DNA of 64,000 nucleotides from Aspidapion aeneum. Taxonomy: Eukaryota > Arthropoda > Insecta > Coleoptera > Brentidae. Where the stretch lies: assembly GCA_963576565.1 (NCBI GenBank), contig OY755042.1:248001-312000 (forward strand), in the 5' to 3' direction. The translations under genes and the position numbers were made by a program. The notes beneath the pieces were generated by a model that worked only from the letters and a program-made list of their open reading frames with translations, was not told the DNA's origin and made no database searches. Positions 37,137-48,669 of this stretch are shown one piece after another. Every line of letters starts with the position of its first letter. Positions within the stretch are counted from its first letter, which is position 1.

Positions 37137-38332
37137 CATTGACGTAGCTAGGAGGGGGCCAGGGGGGGCCTGGCCCCCCCTGAAGTCCCTCAGGCCCCCC
37201 CTAAGATATTTTAGGCCTCCCCTACCGACTACTAGTAAAAGAACATGACGCTGAAAATACATACTTTTCTATTATTATTCGGGAAATATTCAAATAAAAT
37301 AGGTGCATTAAAATTTAAAATCATTCAGATAATGTTTACATTTCAGGAAAAAGCCCTTGTCGTGCGGAATTAGGCTTTTTCTCTTTAAATTATCGGTAAC
37401 TTTTCTGCACTTATGCAATTTCCCGAAAATTTTTTTTTAAATGTAAACATAATTATGCATATTGAATATTTCATATATATTGGCGACATCTTGTAAAATA
37501 TTATAGAAGTGTAAGTTAAATTTCGCATTTAATAAAGACAGCGACCTTTGCCCTCTCTGTTTCCGAAATCGGGTTGTAGATGTCGTAAGGTTATAAAAGA
37601 CCTTTTTAAACTGTTTTTCTAAAATAAATATCTTTTTAGTTTTTTTGAGGTTAGCGTTTAGTGTCTTATCAAAAATTTTCCGATTCTGGTGACAATTTCA
37701 TAACCATTTTCATATTAAGTTTTCCCACGTCGTTAAATGGAATAAATTCGTCGAGCAATACCGGGAAATTTTCAATATTAATACTTCTACTTTAAGAGCA
37801 GAAACGACCGTTTTAAAGAATTGTATTTTTCGGTTAAATCAAACTGTTGGTCATGATTCTATCAAATAACATATAGCAGAAAACACCTATCCAAACCTCT
37901 ACCAACTTTTTAAAGTTGCGAGTATTCTTCCAATTTCAAGTGCAACTTGCGAGAGGTCTTTCTCTGCCATGAGGAGAGTGTTTAATTGGCTTAGAACAAC
38001 TATGACTCAAGAGAGACACTCAGGTTTGTCATTGTTATTCATAGAAAAAGATGTTGAGGTCGACTTAGACAGTGTGGTAGACGCTTGCAGTCAGCGACGT
38101 AGAAAACTTTCTTTGTAGAATTGCTGAAATACATACTTCCTGTGTATACATATAAATAAGTTGGTAAATGTATTATTAAATTTGTTATATTAAAATATTA
38201 GAACATTTAATGCGCGTATTTTTTTTTATTCATTGCACACTTTGCACGACTCTTTAAAACCTATGTTTGCTTTTTGTTCAAGATAGATCGGGGCCACGGC
38301 CCCCCTGAAAAGCAAGGCTAGCTACGCCAATA
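37137..38332 (+). mobile_element. Decayed hAT transposon with 8-bp target duplication
   Basis: The left end cattgacgtagctagg and the right end gctagctacgccaata are inverse, with G- or C-rich runs just inside. The 8-bp sequence tcagtttc occurs directly outside both ends (37129-37136 and 38333-38340). At 1196 bp it retains only the 3' part of the transposase gene. Confidence 0.85.
37736..38118 (+). pseudogene. hAT transposase C-terminal fragment
   Basis: The frame reads KWNKFVEQYREIFNINTSTL, then a TAA at 37867-37869, then NTYPNLYQLFKVASILPISS, ATCERSFSAMRRVFNWLRTT and MTQERHSGLSLLFIEKDVEV, stopping at 38118. The YPNLY..fkva..lPiSSAtcERSFSamrrik.wLRttM...rl..L.ll pattern is the hAT dimerisation (hATC) domain, in the ZMYM1/52-kDa-repressor style. 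The N-terminal zinc finger and catalytic core are missing and there is an internal stop, so it is non-functional. It lies inside well-defined hAT ends. Confidence 0.8.
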
Positions 38333-38339
38333 TCAGTTT

Positions 38340-38700
38340 CATCTTTTCTTTAGGGTTTTTCGCCGTCACACATTTTACCAAGTGCTTATTTTATGGCTAT
38401 TAATATGCCCTTTAACGGTTCTTTCACCGCACCGTTCCGCTAAATTTGTGTTAGTAAATCTAGCGGTAAATCTTTCTTAAAGTCCATAAATTTCGACGTG
38501 CGTCCGCGTGCGAATTCCCGAGGCATGAAAGTCTAATACAGAATTCTTCTGATTTGGCGAAATCCTGCTGACTAGACTGTTTGATTTACTGTTTCAAGGC
38601 TCTTGAAATAAACTGCTCCAAGAAAGTTAAGGATATTGCGATATTTCCCTAAAATAAATATTTCTTTTTTACAGCAAGAAACATTGAGAAGAGAATAGAA
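38340..38700. other. No gene seen
   Basis: Short intergenic region between the hAT element and the LINE tail. No supported frame. Confidence 0.5.
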
Positions 38701-39300
38701 TATGTTTTATTTGTTCAATTGCCTTACAGGTGTGGAACTTGTCAATTAACAATATAATACTAGCATCTGATAGATACAAAATATAAATACATTACAAATA
38801 AATAGTGTTACGTGACAAAATATATGTATATAAAAAAAATTATTAAGTTCAAATGATTATGAATACATTATCGTCAATAGTATAAAATAAAATTTCGTCA
38901 TTTAAAATGTTGTTAGGTTTTAGTTGGTAATACATTATAAAAATTTTATAAGGAAATAGTCTTTGAGGTTATAGAAGGTATTCTGGAGAAGAACGGATTT
39001 TAGAGAACTTAAAAGTTTTTTCTCTGGGAATGTTTTAATTGCTTGGGGCAAGTGTTTCCAGATTTTAATAATATTATTTTTTACTGAATTTTGAATAAAT
39101 GTATAATTAGTTTTTTCTGTCAATAAATCTTTCTTATGTCGAGTTGGATAATTATGGTTTCTTATGTTATCGACAAATAGGGATTTATTTTTTACATAAA
39201 ATTTTACACATTCGTAAATGTAAATGTCGATAACTGTTAAAATTTGATTTTTTATAAAAGCAGATCGACAGCTTTCAATACTTTTTAAGTTGAACATGGC
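38700..39300 (-). pseudogene. LINE (jockey/CR1-like) ORF2 C-terminal fragment with 3' UTR
   Basis: From 39297 to 38935 the minus frame gives 120 aa with SCRSAFIKNQILTVIDIYIY, ECVKF, then HNYPTRHKKDLL, WKHLPQAIKTFPEKKLL and NTFYNLKDYFL. The order SCR..F....ILTv..iYIyE, h.y.TR.k, w..LP..ik, and f....l...fY...e.yl is that of the region after the reverse transcriptase in jockey/CR1-type LINEs. The expected 3' UTR runs to about 38700 and carries aacaaataaaac near the end. The 5' part is missing (truncated). It has no function. Confidence 0.6.
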
Positions 39301-39370
39301 CTCTAAGGCACCTTTTTTGAAAAATTAAGACATTTTGCACGTTTGTTGAGTTCCCCCAAAATACCATATC

Positions 39371-39510
39371 CAGTAACGCACCCAGGAATATGTCTTGGGG
39401 GGGGCCCGAGGCCTCATAATGTCGTATTTCATGCTATTTTCTGTGTTTATTCATGAAATATGTGGAAAATATATACAAAAATCATAGGCTTGGGGGGGGG
39501 CCCGGGTGTA
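39371..39510. mobile_element. Short hAT-type MITE
   Basis: It starts cagtaacgcacccaggaata and has tcttggggggggcccgagg on the left, ggcttggggggggg on the right, and a 100-bp core with tgaaatatgtggaaaatat shared with 53537-53701 and the right part of 23142-23528. The right end is damaged, and a ggaaatacta minisatellite starts next to it. Confidence 0.65.
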
Positions 39511-39524
39511 CAGGTTAGGGGAAA

Positions 39525-39645
39525 TATCAGGAAATACTTGGAGTACTAGGAAATATACTAGGAAATATCGGGAAGTGCTTGGGAAATACTAGGAAATACC
39601 ATTGAAATTTGAGGAAATCCTGGGAAATACTAGGAAATACCGTAC
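39525..39645. repeat. Minisatellite of ggaaatacta(g) words
   Basis: About eight degenerate repeats of 10-14 bp (aggaaatactt, aggaaatatact, gggaaatactagg). It directly abuts the MITE end. Confidence 0.75.
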
Positions 39646-39659
39646 CGAAACTCTAGTCA

Positions 39660-40005
39660 TTTCTAATTTTATCTTTCTCCTTATTGACGTCAAATTTTCA
39701 CTTTTAAACTGACTGATTCGTCCTTATTTTGTCTCAGAAGTTTAAGTTATTTAGAAACCTGTGGTGGCATTTCTCCTAAAGAAGTAGCTCGCATACTTTG
39801 TTTTGGTTTAGGATTTTTGCTTATTTCGTCACAACAAATTGATATTAGTTTGTGTATTGGAAATTTTGTAAAACGCTGCACAAGATATTTTACTTAGAAG
39901 GTAATAAGCCTTTATCTATAATTATTTTCTTAAAAGGAGAAAAATAAGTATCTACCTACTAACCTATAATTTACTAAAATGGGTTAAATGGGTAAACTTG
40001 GATAC
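39660..40005. other. No gene seen
   Basis: AT-rich intergenic stretch without a supported frame. Confidence 0.5.
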
Positions 40006-40293
40006 CTATCTATAGAATAAATTAAGAGGAACATACCTTTCGAAGAAAAAAAGGTTAAGGTTGGGGAGGCGAAAGATATGCATCATATGAACCCAATAGC
40101 ACCTAATTGAGTAAATATTCGTTTTATCTAAACCTAACAATGCAAATCCAGTGCAAGAATTCTTATTGTCTATGGAAGATTTATGTATTCTTATTTTCTC
40201 AGGAAAATGCAAATCTTTCTCACCCTTTCGTGCCCAATTAGGGTCAATTCTTAATGCCGCATTATAAAATAACACACACGGGAAACAATACAA
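40006..40293 (-). pseudogene. hAT transposase TTF-type zinc-finger fragment
   Basis: The minus frame reads MYCFPCVLFYNAALRIDPNW, ARKGEKDLHFPEKIRIHKSS, then CTGFALLGLD. The YCFPC.LF...W...G..DL....eKi..H..S pattern is the TTF-type zinc finger near the N-terminus of ZMYM1-like hAT transposases. The expected final His is not clear (NKNSC), and the frame ends in unrelated sequence, so it is an isolated, decayed fragment. It is not part of the hAT copy at 37137-38332, which lies on the other strand. Confidence 0.5.
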
Positions 40294-40764
40294 CAGGTAG
40301 GTTAAATCACACCCTTAAATCCAGTTTTGTTTATAGATGTCTATAAAAAAATGACGCGTAAAACTTCTGTTTTGTGCTCTTCTTTGACTAACTTGAGTGA
40401 GGCTTAGATCCGGTAAGAGCCTACCCAGTTCTTTAATTTTTATCTAACTTAGAAAGACTGGAAAAATGGCTTTTAATAATATTACTGCCGCAATTTATTA
40501 TCAAGGTAATGCCGAAGAAAGTAATTAGCAAAGTTTCTAAAAACGCAATTCTTACCTCTTTTTCGCTTTGCAGATTTAAAAGAAAAGGCAATCTCGATCC
40601 CGTGACGCGACTTTTCTGATATCCCTAGTCAGCTCTTGTCTACCTGCCTATAATTTCTCCTCTGGTGTTCCCCCTCTTCTTTATTTTTTAATTCATGGAT
40701 CATAGCGTTCTGTTTAGAACGGAGTACATCGTTATATTTCTACTTTTATCTAAACATCTGCTAA

Positions 40765-42300
40765 ATCTGAGGGCACGGCAGTGCCTCGCCAAGTTCGCGC
40801 GCCGTAACCATCTTTTCTGGAAACATTTCAGCCGATATTTGACCTACCTAAAACTCTACTTCGGAATGAGCTATGAATCTTAAACTTTGCACAGTCGTAG
40901 ACCTCCATGGAGTAAACAACCCCTCCAAGTTTCATGGAATTCCATAAAGTAGTAAATTAGTTACGAAATTTCAAAAAACGTCGAAATTGCCACTCACTCA
41001 CTGACTCACTCACTCACTCATGTATAGATCATCAATATTCTACTGTACTTCCAGATATGCTACAAAGCTGAAATTTGGCAGACTGATAAAAATTATGACC
41101 AAACCCCTGGGAAAAATCAAAAAACCTCAAAATTTTAGTTTACTCCCCTCCCCTATACATTTAAAGTTATGCTAAAGTAGCATTGCCCACTTCCAGAAAT
41201 GCTAGAGAGTTGAGCTTTGGTAGACTGATAGGAACTATGATAAAACTATAGGAAAAAATTAAAACACCCAATTCTAATTTACTTTCCTCCCCTATAATTG
41301 TAAAGTTAAGTAAAAGTAACATTGCCTACTTCCAGACATGCTAGAGAGCTGAGCTTTGGAAGACCGAGGGTAACTATGATAAAGTTATAGAAAAAAATTA
41401 AAACACCCCAAAATTCTAATTTACTTCCTTCCCCTATAAATGTAAAGTTATGTAAAAGTAACACTGCCCACTTCCAGAAATGCTAGAGAGCTGAACTTTT
41501 TAAGACTGAAAGACAATATGATAAAACTATATGAAAAAATTTAAAAACACCAACATTTTAATTTACTTCCCTCTCCTATAAATGTAAATTTATATAAAAT
41601 TAACATTGCCCGCTTCTAGAAATGCTAGAGAGCTGAGCATTGGAATGCTAATAGAAATTATGATAAAACCATGGGAAAAAATTTAAAAAGTCCAATATTT
41701 TCATTTACTCTTCTCCCCTATACATATAAAGTTATGTAAAAGTAACATTGTGCACTTTCAGAACCGCTAGAGAGCTGAGCTTTGGAAGGCTAATAGGAAC
41801 TACGATAAAACCATGGAAAAAATTAAGAAACCTCAAAAATTTAAGTAAGGCATTGCAAAAGTTTTGAACAATATTCCGCATATTTTACTACTTTAAAAAT
41901 TAAGTATTATCCAATTCCTTTAAAAAAGAAGTGAAATCATAACAAAAACATTTCATGTAAAAAAAGGTCAAGTACGCGAAAATGGCATTCCGTAAAAAGA
42001 ATTGAGATAAAAGTAAAGCCAAGTTCTCCAATACAATTTTCAAAATAAAACGTTCTTACTAGTTTGGAAATATTTTTCTAAGCTTGGCTATTACGGCTGT
42101 AAATGACTCTTAGACACAGTGCTAAATTGAACATAAAGAAGTTTGGCTGTAATAGCAAAGTTTAAAAAAATATTTCCAAACTAGTAAGAACCTTTCATTT
42201 TGAAATTTGTATTGGAGAATTTGGCTTTACTTTTTTCTCAATTCTTTTTACGGAATGCCATTTTCGCGTACTTGGCCTTTTTTCTTCCAAAGGGATCTTC
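40765..42300 (-). repeat. Composite repeat, copy 3, inverted relative to 30463-31805
   Basis: From left to right: tail (gagggcacggcagtgcctcg; cttggaggggttg inverse), run cactcactgactcactcact (about 40990-41017), six ~125-bp tandem units (41040-41830), linker, then a complete foldback element at 41935-42290. It mirrors the plus-strand composite ten kilobases upstream. Confidence 0.75.
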
Positions 42301-42439
42301 ATGGTCACTATATTATAATGGTTTATTTTATATATTATATTATATATTATTGTGCCACCGAATCTAACTCAACTGTTGTGCAATGCAGTCGTAACGTTTA
42401 TAATAAAATATGTTTGATAGAACCGCACGATACTAAATA

Positions 42440-42860
42440 AAATATACGAGTCATATGAAAGCAGGAATCTCAGGAACACAATAAAAGGAAATGGCAAAAC
42501 TCAAACTTGAATAAGTAATTTTATTTACGAGTTTTACGTATCTACCTTGAAGTTGAATTTAAAATCTAGGGGGAATATTTCTGTCACATTCATAAGACTT
42601 CCTTCTTGACAGCTCTTAGCGCTATATTTATACAGGGTGCTATTGAACAACATGATGATATTTAAGGATGTAATTTCTTTGTCCAATAAAAAAACTTTAT
42701 ATTAACATAGCCAAGTAACAAATAATACGACCAAGGATGTTTATTTTTAACTGTTCGTGAGGTGAGGTGAGGTGAGCGCTCACCGAATCACAAGACGCTA
42801 TTCTTGATGGGCGTGAAGTTTGACGTCTATTCTTGATGGCCCGTGAGGTGAGGTGAGCGC
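42440..42860. other. No gene seen; short direct repeat of gtgaggtgaggtgagcgctc
   Basis: The words gtgaggtgaggtgagcgctc and ctattcttgatgg each occur twice between 42755 and 42865, a small tandem duplication next to the LINE fragment. No gene support. Confidence 0.5.
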
Positions 42861-43290
42861 TCATCCCGGTGGATTTATTCCCCGTGTAAAAAGATGGTAT
42901 TGTTCTGTTAACTTTCTCATCATATACGCCATGTCTTCTTTATCATTAGCCACAATAACTTGGTCGTCAGCAAACTGTAGTGTGTATATGGTAAATCGGT
43001 CGTTAAGTTGTATTCCCATGCCGTGCACTTTACGTTTCCAGTTTTTTAGAGCTACTGCGATATATATTTTAAAAAGAGTTGGAGAGATACAACATCCCTG
43101 TCTTAAGCCTTTTGTTACCAGGATTTCTTTTGAAAGTCGATTTCCAATTTTAATTTTAGATTTTGACCCTTTGTATAGTTCTTTTATCGCTTTTATGTAT
43201 GTATGATTGATATTAGTTTGCTCTAAAACCATCCATAATTTCCCTACTGGAACGGTATCATATGCTTTTTGTAGTATAATAATAACTCCG
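42861..43290 (-). pseudogene. LINE reverse transcriptase fragment
   Basis: The minus frame reads LQKAYDTVPVGKLWMVLEQT, IKAIKELYKGSKSKIKIGNR, LRQGCCISPTLFKIYIAVAL and LYTLQFADDQVIVANDKED-like sequence (observed YTLQFADDQVIVAND). KAYDTVP, KGLRQGCCISPTLF and FADDQ are reverse transcriptase blocks of non-LTR elements, with the catalytic Asp pair intact. Upstream the first catalytic block is damaged (FAGVIIILQKAYD instead of a D..KAYD form). Downstream it breaks at NPPG near 42861. Both ends are truncated, and no endonuclease or gag is in view. Confidence 0.75.
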
Positions 43291-43419
43291 GCAAATAAAA
43301 CACAAAAGGGTTCATTCTTCTCTACATATCGATGCACCGAATTTTGACGGGTTTTGTTTTGCCCGTACACCCACAAAATTTCGAATAAATTGCAAAAACC
43401 TTGATCAAAGTATTGCAAT

Positions 43420-44490
43420 ATTATACGGTGAGTTGCGAAAAATGGTACAGTTTGAAAGCCATCAAATCAATTTATTTTGGAGAGCTTCTTTATAAAGCAA
43501 TGTTGATATCATTCAAAAAAATTTCTATATTGTTTTCAGCGGTTTTCGATTTTTTTGTGTCTGTGTTTTTATATTATTATATTAGGACTCGGGATAAGTA
43601 GATGTGATCAAATATTCAGATAATTTTTTTATTTTAGGTACCGCTGTAAATATTACTTACGACCTTATAGGGTAAAATATCTTATTCTAGGCCTACAACC
43701 ACGGATCACCTAATAAAAGGCGATCCGTGCTACAACCCACCAATAATTCTAGTATTATGGCTCATTATGATAAATATGGACCTAGAGGTGAATCATAAGA
43801 GGTTTTAAATAAAATTTACCTATAGTTACGAAAATTTTCAAAATATTAAAATAATTAAAGTATTTAAAGACAACATTTCGTTTTAAATTTTATAACTAAA
43901 ACTATGGTTCATTTGCAGTCTGTATTTGAAAAATATGCATTCCCACTCCACAGCACCATTTTTGTAGAATCATCCAAATAATAAAAATTCTTTAAGTTTT
44001 AAATAATTTTATAATTTTTACTAATAAGTTTTTATGAATATTAATAAAAGATTTTAAAAAATATTCAAAATTCTAAAAAAATTAAAAAACGTTTTTTCAA
44101 ATTGTAAATTTTTTTTATATCCAAGTGTTGCTTTTGTTCTAATACACGACTTTTAAAAAGTTATTATCAATGGCCCCTAAATATTCAACTACCCTATTTT
44201 TGTGAGTAAAATTAATATGATCAAGTAACCTGTAACAATAGGTACCATTCTAAATCTAAAGATTTAAATTTATTTTATTATGATTTTTCCATACTTCTAA
44301 ACTTTTCTTTGTTGGATTTTCCTGTGCGCTGTTTACTATGTGCGCTTTTTTCTTTGCGCGCTTTTTTAATGTGCGCTTTTTTTGTGTAGCACTTTTTCCT
44401 GCGCAAATATTTCCTTTTTGCTTTCTTCCTTTGCGTTTATTTACGGTCACTGTTTTACTCTGAATTATATTGGCAATCGCCTATTGCGAT
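43420..44490. other. No gene seen
   Basis: AT-rich. It contains a hairpin at 43700-43729 (cacggatcacc against ggcgatccgtg) resembling the pair near 26001-26078, and a stretch with repeated tgcgcgcttttttaatgtgc words (44325-44405) that produces a lysine-rich minus frame of no recognisable type. Confidence 0.5.
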
Positions 44491-44593
44491 CAGAAATCTT
44501 AACACACGAAAAGGTGATCTCATGTTTTCAGACGTTGATAAACTATCAACGTCTGAAAACATGAGATCACCTTTTCGTGTGTTAAGATTTCTG
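44491..44593. repeat. Perfect palindrome, 50-bp stem, 3-nt loop
   Basis: The arm 44491-44540 (starts cagaaatcttaacacacga) is exactly the reverse complement of 44544-44593, separated by aac. I found no mismatch. The flanks do not pair. Confidence 0.95.
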
Positions 44594-44599
44594 ACGTCT

Positions 44600-47286
44600 A
44601 ATTTTTGAGTTTTTATACCTTTGACAGTGGGAAGGAAGAATTATAGAAATCAGTTTGATGAAGTAACAGAGGCCTAGTATGTGACAGTGGTACTGTCACC
44701 TCAAGTGGCCAAGGCTTAAATGTTGTAAGCTACCAACTTAGGCTACAACTTATATAAATTATAAAAAGATTAAATGTTACTATATGTTATTAAATTTACA
44801 CGATCTCGAAAGGGAATTTGACGGTTCTTGGAGGAAAAGTATGCTATAAACGTTTTTCTCAAATGTATAACTAATGTAGGATAATCATACATACCTTTTC
44901 AATTTTCTTCTTGTAGCTTCACACTTTTACTTCTTATATTTATTAGTTGAATATCGACTTTTTACTACTATTAAACTTTTGTATTCAAATATTTACACTT
45001 CTTAAACTTTTAGGTTTTATTAACCTTTTATATATTTGTTGTAAATATATATATTTATCAACATCTTAAACGTTGATTGAATGAGTGAAACTATTCAATC
45101 AACTGTTTAATTTACTTAATATTACTGTTTAGGTTTGGGATATATTGTTGAAGAAAAATGCCGATTTTAGAGCAACTAATGGTTTGTATTTTGTTGTTAA
45201 AAAACCATAAAACAGATAAAAACATTATTTCAAAACACTGGAAACAGCAATAATTAAAAGTTTTAAAATTAATAAACTCCAAAAGAAAAGACTAAAATAA
45301 TTATGAATAATAAAGATAATAGCTTATACAATGTTAAAATGATTGATAAATTTCCCCAGTTGAAATAAAACCCCCCTTAAGAAGTGTGAATGAAAGCGTA
45401 ACGTACCAAGCGAAGCGCGACTAAAAAGTGAACTCCCTCCAGACTTTCGAAAGTTTCAGTACCCTGCTCTCTAGACAGTCTCAGCTTGCCGCTAGCTGAT
45501 TGGTCTAAATCTAAGCTTTCTTTAACGGTTTACTCCCACAGACATTCTTGGTTGCCGTGGTCTGAAACTTAAGCTCTCTCGCATTGGCGAGAAAGACAAA
45601 GAGACAAAATACCACCGCAATTCAAAGATGTGTGGACTGAGAAAATCGATAAAGTTAGAATCATACAGTGTGTTTCTTAAAAGTCGAAAATAGTTTAGCT
45701 AATTTGTTTCCAGTTACAAAATATGAATTATTATGATGTTAGTGGCTCAAAGGACATATTATGAATATGAACAGCGAATCTGAAAATATGCCCAAAAACA
45801 AGTCGCCGAGTTGCCATAAATTTTACTTAATCTTAACCTAGTCTTGCATATAATTAATGCTTGTTGATGTCAAAACAATATTTAATTCAAAATCTTTAAA
45901 AACTTATAAATGGCAAAAATACCATTTATATTCAAATCCCGTTTTGTTACAATGACTTGGTCGAGTTAATACCCTGAAAGTTTTTCGTTCTTGTATTGAG
46001 ACACTGCAGACCTGCATAGATGAAAATTTTCCGAAAATTTATGTATGACTTGGATATCCCAGGTTCGAATCCCGGCCGAATCAAAAAACTTTTTTTTTAT
46101 TTTTCTTTCTTTAATTTCACTTGTTGTTTATAGTTTTAGGTCCTTGCATTATTTGCAATTTAGTATTTGAGTACCAAATATTTAGTTAGAGAAAATTAAA
46201 ACAATCCTATGAAATTTTCGTTTGGATGGTTAATTAAAATAATAAAATAGAATATCCTTAATACCGGTTAAAACTGTTGGAACAATGACTAATAGTTAAT
46301 CGTCCTCTACAATAGGAAAACGGATTCCCTTTTTCCCTAGGGATATAGTCTAAGTAGCTCAAAGCCAAACCCGGCCCTGCTAACACGAAATCCGTAATAT
46401 GATGTCATACACCTGTTGCCACGTCCTGAAAAAATTGTGGAAAAAGGGACCGTTCATAAATTATGTAGTCTAAATGAGTTTTTATGGCAGGATGTAATAA
46501 GAAATACACAGCATAAAACGACGCGACGCGGGCTAATAAGCGCATGACAAATTATCGCACGGTTTAAATAGCCTAACCAACTCAAAGTACTATATATTTT
46601 GGTAAGGTAAGGAGTTGAACCTTACTTTTTATTTATAAAATTTTACAGAGGCAGAGGAGGCGGCAACAGCGGAAAAGCTACATTGTTTACCAACAAATGA
46701 ATGAATGACCGTCGAAAACGGCGCTACGAGTTCTCTTTATATTTTCTTACTCTAGGCTTATATCAAAAGATACTTAATCTTAAATGGAAATAAAAGGCAT
46801 GACAAACATATAAACACCAATTCTAAGCCCGGCAGTATTTATTTGCTTAGTTGCAACTCATCGAAAACACTTCTTTCGTTCTCAAACATACAACAGAAAA
46901 TATTCTCTTTTATATTGAAACCCTCTCCTAATAAATAAAGAGCTTTGAAAAAAAACAAAACGATTTCATGCGGTACCTACTGTTTAATTCGATAGAAGGT
47001 TCGAAGTGAGTATGAAGTTCATTATCAGGAAATATATTTTTTTAATTTTTAAAATATATTAAAAAGATCATTTACCATTGTATAAAAAAGTCAAAAACTA
47101 AAATAACATTTTTAAATATGTATAAAAATGTAAAAAAAAATAAATAATAATAAACAATTGATAATTATTTTTTCTGCCTTTCAGGCCAGATCAACGCTTA
47201 TTGCGTTTTTACCCGCCATCAGACACGTGAGCGTCAATCAGCGAAATTTTTAAGCCAAATAATACTAACAAACGTGAAATTTAGCA
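44600..47286. other. No gene seen
   Basis: 2.7 kb of mostly AT-rich sequence with no supported frame. Notable small items are an orphan tRNA-like B box (ggttcgaatcc at 46063-46073) and a GC-richer patch at 45410-45560. No splice-supported exon was recognised. Confidence 0.5.
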
Positions 47287-47844
47287 GTGGAGAAAACGAC
47301 CACATGTCTAAAACTCAGAAGCCTACAGGGGCTGATGTGTAGAGGGATAACCGGAGCTATGAGAACTACCCCGATCCTGGCCCTAGAGACAATTCTGGGA
47401 CTACCATCGTTACCAACTTGGATCAAGAGGGAGGCGATGAGGACCTACTTACGTCTAAGGGACACGGGTCAGTGGAGAGGAAGAGAGGAAACAGCTGGTC
47501 ATCTAGCTATAGAAGAGCTGACAATTAGAGAAATCCCCCTCACGTCAATGACGGTCAGCAGAGCACACGCACCTTGGAGGCTCGAGAAGAGGTACAAAAT
47601 CCACATCCCAGACAGGGAAGCGTGGCAGAGAGACGAAATGATGTTTGAGGAGAGGGCTTTAGTTTGCTACACTGATGGATCCAAACTATCAGAGAGGCAA
47701 ACCACAGGAGCGGGAGTATACGTGGAAAAACTAGAAGTTCAGAAGAGCTACTCGCTCGGTGAGCAGGCTACTGTTTTTCAAGCAGAAGTCTACGCCATAA
47801 TAATGGCGGCAACCCTAGAAGAGGTTCGGAACAGCGAAGAGGAG

Positions 47845-47899
<55 letters not shown>

Positions 47900-48580
47900 T
47901 CTGACAGTCAAGCCACCCTGAAGGCGCTAAACGCACCCAAGATTGCTGACGGCTTGGTGGAAGAATGCGCAGAGGCCCTGGAGACCCTAAGCGATGGCAA
48001 ACGGGTGACGCTGGTTTGGGTTCCGGGACCTACGGGGGTACCAGGCAACGAGAAGGCGGACGAACTCGCACGACTCGGGGCAGGAACCGCCTATGTAGGA
48101 CCGGAGCCACTTTTGGGCGTGACAAAAAGACAAGTGCAAAGCGGACTCAACAAATGGGCCCAGGACGCGCTATTAAACTCCTGGGAAACAGGAACGGGTT
48201 GCAGACAGACCAAAGAATTCGTAGATCGTCCAGAAGCGACCAGAATTAGATGGATGCTGGGACAGACACGAAAAGACCTCGGACTGCTGATAGGTACTCT
48301 AACCGGACATAACCGGTTGAGGAAGCACATGACACATATAGGAGTCGAGAATGACCCTACCTGCCCAGCCTGTGGACAGGAAGAAGAGACATCAAGACAC
48401 CTCGTGGCAGAATGCGAGGCCTACGACGCAAGGATGAGACAACAGGCACTCAAAGCGCCAACTCTGAGCGAGGAAGAACTGCAAATGCTCAAATGGACAG
48501 ACTTACTGGACTTTGTAAAAAGAACAGGAAGGCCCAATGAGTTACCCGACCATCAAAGGGAAGTGCAGAGCGTGGATTAA
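47287..48580 (+). pseudogene. LINE (I/R1-group) ORF2 C-terminus with RNase H, broken by (TA)n
   Basis: The first frame (47287-47904) gives SLQGLMCRGITGAMRTTPIL, ALETILGLPSL, then the RNase H start VCYTDGSKLSERQTTGAGVY and FQAEVYAIIMAATLEE. It then enters a 51-bp (TA)n tract (47847-47897). The continuation in another frame (from about 47892) reads ICSDSQATLKALNAPKIADG, then WVPGPTGVPGNEKADELARL, and a CPACGQEEETSRHLVAEC zinc-binding tail, ending at 48580. The RNase H residues D (TDGSK), E (QAEVY) and D (CSDSQ) are present; the usual GH of the late motif is GP here. The tract length shifts the frame, so the copy is dead. The reverse transcriptase and endonuclease regions are missing (5' truncation). 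A short (act)n tail follows at about 48650-48665. Confidence 0.85.
47847..47897. repeat. (TA)n microsatellite inside the LINE RNase H region
   Basis: 51 bp of pure TA lying exactly at the coding sequence for the I-Y-I residues before CSDSQ; a short ancestral tatata seems to have expanded. Confidence 0.95.
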
Positions 48581-48669
48581 GGGACAGACTTGGGGCATGG
48601 CAAAAAGGGCCTCCTCTGGCCTACTTGCCAGACCTGCGGGTCAACGCCCCCCACTACTACTACTATTAT

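Noticed and set aside
44256..44450. Lysine-rich 64-codon minus frame
   Set aside because: It arises from repeated tgcgcgctttttt-like words, with no similarity that I recognise.
46040..46090. tRNA gene or tRNA-derived SINE (ggttcgaatcccggcc)
   Set aside because: Only the T-arm/B-box part fits. The T stem has a mismatch, no acceptor partner for ccgaatc exists upstream, and no A box is seen.
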